Below are positions 15,773 to 20,439 of a stretch of 20,439 nucleotides of DNA, in pieces. The position numbers were made by a program, and so were the translations under genes. The notes beneath the pieces were generated by a model. The model saw only the letters and a list, made by a program, of their open reading frames with translations. It was not told the origin of the DNA and did no database searches. Source of the DNA: an uncultured Oscillospiraceae bacterium (lineage in GTDB: Bacteria; Bacillota_A; Clostridia; Oscillospirales; Oscillospiraceae). The DNA lies in the NCBI GenBank assembly GCA_910584605.1, contig CAJUAW010000045.1, positions 1 to 20,439 of the forward strand. The letters are read 5' to 3'. Every line of letters starts with the position of its first letter. Positions within the stretch are counted from its first letter, which is position 1.

Positions 15773-17304
15773 GTCCAGCTCCATTGATCGATGTTGTTGA
15801 CGATGGACCACCCATGGCCGTGGGGGTGGAGCTTCTGCTCTGCCACCGCCAGGCCCTCCCGGACCCAGTACAGATGGTCCACGTTTACCAGCCACACCCA
15901 GGGCGCATCCTGGGCGATCTCCGCCTGGGCCTCTTGCCACAGGGCATAGGATTCCTCCAGGCCGGGACAGGCCAGGGCCGCGTCCATCAGTTCGTCCGCG
16001 CTCTGGTTGGCGTAGGGGGAGTACAGGGCGCTGTCCGAGCCGGGGGCGGTGTGGTAGATGTTGTACAGCTCCATGGGGGTGTGGGCCCCCCAGCCCCAGA
16101 CCAGGGGGTTGGACAGGGCGTCGTCATAGGCGGTGTCCCAGCCCACCCCCCTGATATCCGTCTCAATGCCCAGCTCTCGGAGCTGGTTGGCCAGCTCGGC
16201 GGCGATTCCCTGGCGAACCGAGTCCCCAGCGGCGTAGTGGACGGTGAGGGCCGCCCGGACCCCGTTCTTCTCCCGGACCCCGTCCGGCCCGGGAAGCCAG
16301 CCCGCCTGATCCAGTAAGGCCCTTGCCTGTTCCGGGTCATCCGATGCCTCGGCGGTGGCGCTGTACCACCAGGGCAGGCCGTCGCACACGCTGTAAGCGG
16401 GGGTACCGTATCCATTGAGAACGTGGTCAATGATGGCCTGCCGGTCCACCCCCAGATTGATAGCGTGACGGACCAGGGGGTCGGCGGTAAAAGCGTTGTT
16501 CCAGGCGGGCAGGTTGATCCCCCGGTTGTCTACCGTTTTCACAGACAGCAGAGAGTAGCCGTCCACGCTCTGGTCGGAGTAGACGGCGGAGGTGTAAGCC
16601 AGGTCGGCCTGGCCCGCCTGGACGGCCAGAAAGGCGGCGTCCTCCTCCATGAACAGGATGACCACCCGCTCCATCCGGGGCGGTTCACCGTAGTAATCCG
16701 GGTTGGCCTCCAGAATGACCTGCTGGCCCCGGTCCCACTGTTTCAGGATATACCGCCCCGAGCCGACCGGGCTGGAGCCGTAGACGGCGGGGTCGTAGGC
16801 GTGCTCCGGGAGGATGCCGGTGATGGCCATGGTGTAGGGCCAGATGGAGAAGGGGCGGGTCATGTGGAAGACCACGGTGGTCTCGTCCACCGCCTCGGCG
16901 TAGTCCAGCATGGTGAAGTCGTTCACCGAGCTGGTGCTTTTCACCGTGTTGTAGGTGAAGGCCGCGTCGGCGGCGGTGAGGGGTTCTCCGTCGGTGAATG
17001 CTGCGTCGTCCCGGAGGGTGACCGTCCAGGTCAGGCCGTCCTCACTGGCCTCCATGGAGGCGGCCAGGTCGTAGCCGATGGTCAGGTCGGGGTTGGTCAC
17101 CGTCAGGGTGGACTGGATCAGCGGCTCGTGGACGTGCTCCCCCGCTCCCCAGCCGAAGGCGGGATCAAAGCCGGCCTCCGGCTCGGAGGTGGGGGGCATG
17201 ACCACGGTGACCGAGGAGCTGTCCCGGGGAGCGGGGGCCTCCGGCCCCTGACAGCCAGCCAGCAGGGCCAGGGCCAGGAGGAGCGGGAAGAAATTCCGTC
17301 GCAT
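15769..17304 (-). CDS. ABC transporter substrate-binding lipoprotein, family 5 (likely nickel uptake)
   Basis: This is an extracellular solute-binding protein of the family 5 type (NikA/DppA/OppA), 511 residues. It has a lipoprotein signal: 'RRNFFPLLLALALLAGC' with lipobox LAGC, the lipidated Cys being residue 18. The mature part shows the family blocks 'EHVHEPLIQSTL', 'TWTVTLRDDAAFTDGEPLTAADAAFTYN', 'PVGSGRYILKQW' and 'NPDYYGEPPRMERVVI'. The ATG at 17304 follows GGAGGG; the larC stop (17306-17308) lies one nt upstream, so the genes are coupled. The family takes peptides, nickel or metal-chelate complexes. Direct fusion of this unit to the nickel-cofactor genes argues for nickel; specific metal ligands cannot be read from sequence alone. 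The symbol is left empty for that reason. Confidence 0.88.
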   Translation of the reverse strand: MRRNFFPLLLALALLAGCQGPEAPAPRDSSSVTVVMPPTSEPEAGFDPAFGWGAGEHVHEPLIQSTLTVTNPDLTIGYDLAASMEASEDGLTWTVTLRDDAAFTDGEPLTAADAAFTYNTVKSTSSVNDFTMLDYAEAVDETTVVFHMTRPFSIWPYTMAITGILPEHAYDPAVYGSSPVGSGRYILKQWDRGQQVILEANPDYYGEPPRMERVVILFMEEDAAFLAVQAGQADLAYTSAVYSDQSVDGYSLLSVKTVDNRGINLPAWNNAFTADPLVRHAINLGVDRQAIIDHVLNGYGTPAYSVCDGLPWWYSATAEASDDPEQARALLDQAGWLPGPDGVREKNGVRAALTVHYAAGDSVRQGIAAELANQLRELGIETDIRGVGWDTAYDDALSNPLVWGWGAHTPMELYNIYHTAPGSDSALYSPYANQSADELMDAALACPGLEESYALWQEAQAEIAQDAPWVWLVNVDHLYWVREGLAVAEQKLHPHGHGWSIVNNIDQWSWT

Positions 17305-17305
17305 A

Positions 17306-18547
17306 TCAGCCCTCCAGCTGCCGCAGGGCGGCCTGAAATACGGTCTGGTAGGGCAGGCCGTTCTCCCGGGCCAGGGCGGCCACGTCCTCGAACTCCGGTT
17401 TGGCATGGGTGACGCCGAAGCCCTTGGCGATTTTCACCCCCACCGGCCCCCACTGGGTTTGGACCTGCCGGATGTCGGGCTTGAGGTACAGCTTCTGCGA
17501 CAGGCGGGAGCGCAGGCCGTTGGTGGTGGTGTGGAGAAAAATCTGACGGACCAGCTCCTGCTCATGGTCGGGCTTGCACAGCACGGTGAGTACCCAGCCG
17601 GGCCGTCCCTTCTTCATGGTGCCGGGGGTGGTGTACACGTCCAGCGCGCCCCCCTCCAGCAGCCGGGCACACGCGAAGGCCAGGGCCTCGGGGGTCATGT
17701 CGTCAACATTGCACACCAGTTCCGTTATTTCCCCGTTGGCCCCCTCCTGGCTCTCTCCCAGGAAGGCGCGGAGGCAGTTGGCCTGCTGGGGAAACTCCTT
17801 GGTACCCACTCCATAGCCGGTTTTCTCCGTGGTCATAAGGGGCATGGGACCAAAGCTCTGGACGAAGGTTTTCAGAAGGGCGGCCCCAGTGGGGGTGCAC
17901 AGCTCCCCCTGGACCGCTCCGCCGTAGACGGGCACTCCCTTCAGCAGGGCGGCGGTGGCGGGAGCGGGGACGGGCATGATCCCGTGGGCGCAGCGCACCG
18001 TCCCGCTGCCCACGTGGACGGGGGAGGCGGTCACACAGTCCACGTCCAGCAGGTGGAGGGCATAGCACACCCCGGTCACGTCGGCCACCGCGTCCAGCGC
18101 CCCCACTTCGTGGTAGTGGACGTCCCCCACTGCGCAGCCGTGGGCCTGGGCCTCTGCCTGGGCGATGGCGGCGTAGACGCTGCGGGCCTGGTCCTTCACC
18201 GCCTGGGGCAGGGGCAGCCCGTCGATGAGTTCCGCAATGTGCCCCGGTGTGGCGTGGTCGTGATGGTGCTCATGGTCGTGCTCATGGTCGTGACCGTGCT
18301 CGTGGTCATGTTCATGGTGGTGGTCATGCTCGTGCTCCTCGCGGCCGTGGACCGTTACCTGCATGTGAGTGCCCGCGATGCCGCCGGTTTTGGCGGGGAC
18401 AGGGGCCACCTCCATCCCGGGCAGGCCCAGGTGGTTCATTGTGCGGAGAAATTCCTCCCGCTGGTCCTGGTCCAGCAGCTCGTACAGCGCGGCCATGAGC
18501 ATATCCCCTGCCGCCCCCATCTTGCATTCCAGATAAAGCGTCTTCAT
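17306..18547 (-). CDS. larC: Nickel insertion protein LarC (nickel-pincer cofactor biosynthesis)
   Basis: LarC inserts Ni into the dithio-nucleotide made by LarB and LarE, giving the nickel-pincer nucleotide used by lactate racemase and relatives. The 413-residue product begins 'MKTLYLECKMGAAGDMLMAALYELL', the family signature. It continues with 'HYHEVGALDAVADVTGVCYAL', 'GSGTVRCAHGIMPVPAPATAALL', 'ELCTPTGAALLKTF' and 'VCNVDDMTPEALAFACARLLEGGALDVYTTPGTMKKGRPG'. Residues 72-98 hold 16 histidines among Asp/Glu, a probable nickel store. In Lactobacillus plantarum LarC is made from two reading frames by a programmed frameshift; here it is one continuous frame. ATG 18547 overlaps the larB stop (ATGA). 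The stop is one nt from the binding-protein ATG. Confidence 0.97.
   Translation of the reverse strand: MKTLYLECKMGAAGDMLMAALYELLDQDQREEFLRTMNHLGLPGMEVAPVPAKTGGIAGTHMQVTVHGREEHEHDHHHEHDHEHGHDHEHDHEHHHDHATPGHIAELIDGLPLPQAVKDQARSVYAAIAQAEAQAHGCAVGDVHYHEVGALDAVADVTGVCYALHLLDVDCVTASPVHVGSGTVRCAHGIMPVPAPATAALLKGVPVYGGAVQGELCTPTGAALLKTFVQSFGPMPLMTTEKTGYGVGTKEFPQQANCLRAFLGESQEGANGEITELVCNVDDMTPEALAFACARLLEGGALDVYTTPGTMKKGRPGWVLTVLCKPDHEQELVRQIFLHTTTNGLRSRLSQKLYLKPDIRQVQTQWGPVGVKIAKGFGVTHAKPEFEDVAALARENGLPYQTVFQAALRQLEG
18254..18334 (-). repeat. His/Asp/Glu-rich coding repeat within larC
   Basis: An 81-nt low-complexity stretch encodes alternating His with Asp or Glu, including a HHH triplet at each end. 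It reads on the plus strand as recurring ATGGTCGTG/GTGCTCATG units. It is in frame and coding. Such tracts can change length by slippage, so assemblies and strains may differ here. Confidence 0.85.
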
Positions 18548-19302
18548 TGTAAACCCTCCATTTGATTGATCCTGCTGGCCAGATACCCGGCCCCGAAGCC
18601 GTTGTCGATATTGACCACGCTGCACCCGGAGGCGCAGGAATTCAGCATGGCCAGCAGGGCGGACAGTCCGCCGAAGCTGGCCCCGTAGCCCACGCTGGTA
18701 GGTACGGCAATGACGGGGCAGTCCACCAGTCCGCCGATGACCGAGGCCAGCGCCCCCTCCATCCCGGCCACGGCAATGACGCACCGGGCGGACATCAGCG
18801 GTTCCAGATTGGCCAGCAGCCTGTGCAGTCCTGCCACACCCACGTCGTACAGCCGGGTGACCCGGTTGCTCAGCACCTCAGCGGTGAGGGCGGCCTCCTC
18901 GGCCACGGGCATGTCGCTGGTGCCGCCGGTGGCCACCACGATGCTGCCCAACTCCCGCCGCTCCCCGGGGAACGCGACGGCCAGCCGGGGAAGGGGGCGG
19001 TAGTCCAGGGGGACGGACTGTCCCACCTGCTCCGCCGCCTCCGGGCTCAGCCGGGTGATGAGAACGTTTTTGCACCCCCGCGCGCCCATAGCGGCGGCGA
19101 TGCCGGCGATCTGCTCCGGGGTCTTGCCCGCGCCGTAAATGACCTCCGCCGCCCCCTGGCGGATTCCCCGGTGAAGGTCCACCTTGGCGTAGCCCAGGTC
19201 CTGGAAGGGCTCCTGCTTCAGCTGGAGCAGGGCCTCCTCCGGGGGGATGGTCCCCTCCGCCACCTGGCGCAGGAGCTGTAACATGTCGTGCCGGTTGTCC
19301 AT
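18544..19302 (-). CDS. larB: Pyridinium-3,5-biscarboxylic acid mononucleotide synthase LarB
   Basis: LarB carboxylates and hydrolyses nicotinic acid adenine dinucleotide to the biscarboxylate mononucleotide, the first step of nickel-pincer cofactor synthesis. The 252-residue protein has the family N-terminal region ('MLQLLRQVAEGTIPPEEALLQL', 'DLGYAKVDLHRGIRQGAAEVIYGAGKT') and a C-terminal PurE-like domain. That domain contains 'IVVATGGTSDMPVAEEAALTAE' (121-142), 'RLYDVGVAGLHRLL' (150-163) and 'IAVAGMEGALASVIGGL' (176-192), then 'VIAVPTSVGYG'. ATG 19302 has AAGGAGGT seven nt upstream, overlapping the larE stop region. It sits between larE and larC with a 10-nt gap and a 4-nt overlap respectively, so all three are made together. 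Confidence 0.96.
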   Translation of the reverse strand: MDNRHDMLQLLRQVAEGTIPPEEALLQLKQEPFQDLGYAKVDLHRGIRQGAAEVIYGAGKTPEQIAGIAAAMGARGCKNVLITRLSPEAAEQVGQSVPLDYRPLPRLAVAFPGERRELGSIVVATGGTSDMPVAEEAALTAEVLSNRVTRLYDVGVAGLHRLLANLEPLMSARCVIAVAGMEGALASVIGGLVDCPVIAVPTSVGYGASFGGLSALLAMLNSCASGCSVVNIDNGFGAGYLASRINQMEGLQ

Positions 19303-19312
19303 AGATACCTCC

Positions 19313-20068
19313 TTAGTCGATAGGGGCCCTGGGGCGCAGGTCCAGGGTGATCTGGGAAAACAGGGGTTCCAGGGCGGACAGAAGCTCCGCCCGCCGCTCC
19401 GGAAGCAGGGAAAACTGCTCCTCTACAAGCTGGAGCCTGCACCCCTCCGCCGCCAGCCGCAGGCGGAAGTCCCGGAAGCCCAGGGCGGCCAGGGCCGCCT
19501 CCCCTGTTTCGACGCGCTCCAGATCCTCCGGGGTGATGGTCCGCCCGGTGGGGACCCGGGTGGCCAGGCAGGCGTAGGAGGGCTTGTCCCAGGTGAACAG
19601 CCCCGCCTGCCGGGACAGGACCCGGATGCGCTCCTTGGTCAGCCCGCACTCCCGCAGAGGGGAGCGGACCTCCAGCTCCCGCAAGGCCCGCATGCCGGGG
19701 CGGTCCCCGGCGTCGTCCGAGGCGTTGGTGCCGTCCAGCAGCAGGGAAAAGCCATCGAAAGCCGCCCGCTCCTTTAACAGGGAAAACAGACGTTTCTTGC
19801 AGTGGTAGCACCGGTCGGGCGGGTTGGCGGCCACGGTCCCATCGGAGAGGATGTCGTAGTCCAGGACCACCAGCTCCACACCTGCTTGCCCGCACAGGCG
19901 GCGGGCGTCCTCCAGCTCAAACTGGGGCTGGAAGGGGGTTTTGACAAAATAGGGCTGTACCTCCGTCCCTGCCTGGACCCCCGCCCACAGCAGATAGGCG
20001 GAATCCACCCCGCCGGAAAAAGCCAGCGCCGTCCGGGGGTTTGTTTGAAAAAAAGCGTCCAGTGTCAC
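19313..20068 (-). CDS. larE: ATP-dependent sulfur transferase LarE, three-cysteine type
   Basis: LarE adenylates the pincer precursor's carboxylates and adds sulfur to make the thiocarboxylates. The 251-residue protein starts at GTG 20068, seven nt after AAGGAGGG. It carries the PP-loop ATP motif 'AFSGGVDSAYL' (16-26), 'DYDIL', 'DRCYHCKKRLF' with Cys87 and Cys90, 'DGTNASDDAGDRPGMRAL' and 'DKPSYACLATRVPTGR' with Cys167. Cys167 aligns with the single sacrificial cysteine (Cys176) of L. plantarum LarE. The extra CxxC, absent there (WYYAKK), matches the three-cysteine class reported to hold a [4Fe-4S] cluster. This enzyme is therefore probably cluster-dependent and catalytic. It is the first gene of the lar-nickel operon, behind an attenuator leader. 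Confidence 0.95.
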   Translation of the reverse strand: MTLDAFFQTNPRTALAFSGGVDSAYLLWAGVQAGTEVQPYFVKTPFQPQFELEDARRLCGQAGVELVVLDYDILSDGTVAANPPDRCYHCKKRLFSLLKERAAFDGFSLLLDGTNASDDAGDRPGMRALRELEVRSPLRECGLTKERIRVLSRQAGLFTWDKPSYACLATRVPTGRTITPEDLERVETGEAALAALGFRDFRLRLAAEGCRLQLVEEQFSLLPERRAELLSALEPLFSQITLDLRPRAPID

Positions 20069-20090
20069 AGCCGGTCCCTCCTTAAATACG

Positions 20091-20117
20091 AAAAAAGGCA
20101 TACCGGTACGGTATGCC
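20091..20117 (-). terminator. Intrinsic terminator in the larE leader (attenuator)
   Basis: On the minus strand a perfect 9-bp stem GGCATACCG-TAC-CGGTATGCC (20097-20117) is followed at once by six Ts. It lies after the operon promoter and only about 22 nt before the larE GTG, just upstream of the ribosome site. A full terminator here only makes sense if it is conditionally bypassed. A short upstream TGCC-AGAA-GGCA hairpin could compete with its 5' arm. Confidence 0.85.
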
Positions 20118-20216
20118 TTCTGGCAGCGCCCGGCCTTCTGCGCCGGACGAATGGGTTCTTGTTTTGATTGTGTGGGTGCCTGGGGCCTTCTGGCCCGTCT
20201 GCGGCTTCCTGCCGCC
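20118..20216 (-). promoter_or_regulatory. Structured leader RNA of the lar operon, candidate riboswitch
   Basis: This is the transcribed leader between the predicted start (about 20215) and the attenuator, roughly 100 nt. It can fold into GCGGC/GCCGC and GGGCC-AGAA-GGCCC hairpins. A purine-poor single-stranded stretch with 'ACCCACACAATCAAAAC' follows, then a CCGGC/GCCGG hairpin (20146-20130). The motif CAGAAGGC recurs three times (20185-20192, 20133-20140, 20115-20122). No T-box, thiamine or cobalamin core was seen. The gene set suggests a nickel or pincer-nucleotide sensor; the NiCo (czcD) riboswitch is one candidate, but I could not match its consensus with confidence. Confidence 0.5.
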
Positions 20217-20221
20217 CGTCC

Positions 20222-20251
20222 AGTATAGCAGAACGCCCCAGCCGCTGTCAA
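20222..20251 (-). promoter_or_regulatory. Sigma-A promoter of the larE-larB-larC-ABC operon
   Basis: On the minus strand consensus -35 TTGACA (20246-20251) and -10 TATACT (20222-20227) are separated by 18 nt. They predict a start near 20215, giving a leader of about 147 nt before larE. It diverges from the tRNA-Leu promoter about 80 nt away. The 20069-20384 interval holds no gene, only this regulatory material. Confidence 0.85.
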
Positions 20252-20328
20252 GAGCGGTTCGGTTCAAACTGCGCTGGCCCCTGCGGGAGAGGGCTGCAAA
20301 AAAGAAATGAAAAAATTCTCAAAAAGTG

Positions 20329-20357
20329 TTGACAGCTGGAAGAGAATGTGGTATTAT
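20329..20357 (+). promoter_or_regulatory. Strong promoter of tRNA-Leu
   Basis: Consensus -35 TTGACA (20329-20334) and -10 TATTAT (20352-20357) have a 17-nt spacer. They are preceded by an A-rich stretch (20298-20325) that could act as an UP element. The start is predicted about 20 nt before the mature tRNA end. Confidence 0.85.
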
Positions 20358-20384
20358 CTCTCTTGCACTGAGCGAGTGCCACAC

Positions 20385-20439
20385 GCGCGAGTGGTGGAAT
20401 TGGTAGACTCGCTGGCTTCAGGTGCCAGTGCTCGCAAGG
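20385..20439 (+). tRNA. tRNA-Leu, anticodon CAG (partial, cut by window end)
   Basis: This is the 5' 55 nt of a class II tRNA. The acceptor 5' strand is GCGCGAG, and the D arm contains 'TGGAATTGGTAGAC', characteristic of bacterial leucine tRNAs. The anticodon stem-loop is CTGGC-TTCAGGT-GCCAG, giving anticodon CAG (reads CUG). The beginning of the long variable arm is present ('TGCTCGCAAGG'). The T arm and 3' end lie beyond the window. Confidence 0.95.

Noticed and set aside
18240..18345. Tandem repeat that might suggest a CRISPR-like or satellite array
   Set aside because: The periodicity is explained by the in-frame His-Asp/Glu codons of larC; there are no spacers and no cas genes.
17306..18547. 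Programmed frameshift in larC, as known from Lactobacillus plantarum
   Set aside because: The gene is a single uninterrupted frame containing both the N- and C-terminal family motifs.
20118..20216. T-box, TPP or cobalamin riboswitch in the larE leader
   Set aside because: None of the diagnostic sequences (T-box TGGNACCGCG, TPP CTGAGA, cobalamin B12-box) is present; NiCo remains open but unproven.
20082..20267. Short open frames in the lar leader as a leader peptide, or an N-terminal extension of larE
   Set aside because: They start at or before the promoter -35 box, run through the terminator hairpin, and lack ribosome sites. The GTG at 20068 has an excellent one.

Overview
The window looks like chromosome of a high-GC, strictly anaerobic-type Firmicute, most likely in the Oscillospiraceae (Flavonifractor/Lawsonibacter-like). 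This taxonomic call is an inference. It rests on the GC-rich coding sequence, strong AGGAGG-type ribosome sites, sigma-A promoters with 17-nt spacers, a CIRCE-controlled hrcA-grpE-dnaK-dnaJ operon, and an intergenic hairpin repeat of a kind I associate with this family.

Layout. 1-1545 (minus): an smpB operon containing smpB, a two-helix membrane protein of unknown function (start overlaps the smpB stop) and a cyclophilin cut by the window edge. 1646-2311 (minus): thiamine pyrophosphokinase. Diverging from it at 2451-4989 (plus) are a cysteine desulfurase and a MATE efflux pump. 5000-7440 is a patchwork. It holds an AT-rich chloramphenicol-acetyltransferase-like gene followed by a broken gene tail, then a GC-rich metallo-beta-lactamase-fold gene. 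After that comes an AT-rich cluster of three tiny genes (48 aa, a 50-aa ribbon-helix-helix regulator on the minus strand, and 42 aa) with its own promoters, palindromes and terminators. This part has the signature of acquired DNA.

7429-12466 (plus): the class I heat-shock operon, with a near-perfect promoter, a perfect CIRCE operator, hrcA, grpE, a 34-aa single-helix peptide, dnaK, dnaJ and a 16-bp bidirectional terminator.

12466-20251 (minus): one long operon, larE-larB-larC followed by a lipoprotein, two permeases and two ATPases of the nickel/peptide ABC family. LarB, LarE and LarC make the nickel-pincer nucleotide cofactor of lactate racemase-type enzymes, and LarC here carries a 27-residue stretch with 16 histidines. 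The ABC genes are joined to larC by a 1-nt gap and a chain of ATGA overlaps, so the transporter is best read as the nickel supply for the cofactor pathway. No larA (the enzyme that uses the cofactor) lies in the window. The operon starts from a good promoter. A roughly 125-nt structured leader follows, ending in a perfect intrinsic terminator just before the larE ribosome site, so transcription attenuation, possibly metal- or cofactor-sensing, is likely.

20329-20439 (plus): a strong promoter and the 5' part of a tRNA-Leu(CAG), diverging from the lar operon and cut by the window edge. The most interesting items are the lar-nickel transporter operon with its attenuator leader, the cluster-type LarE, the 34-aa peptide inside the heat-shock operon, and the tiny-gene ribbon-helix-helix module.
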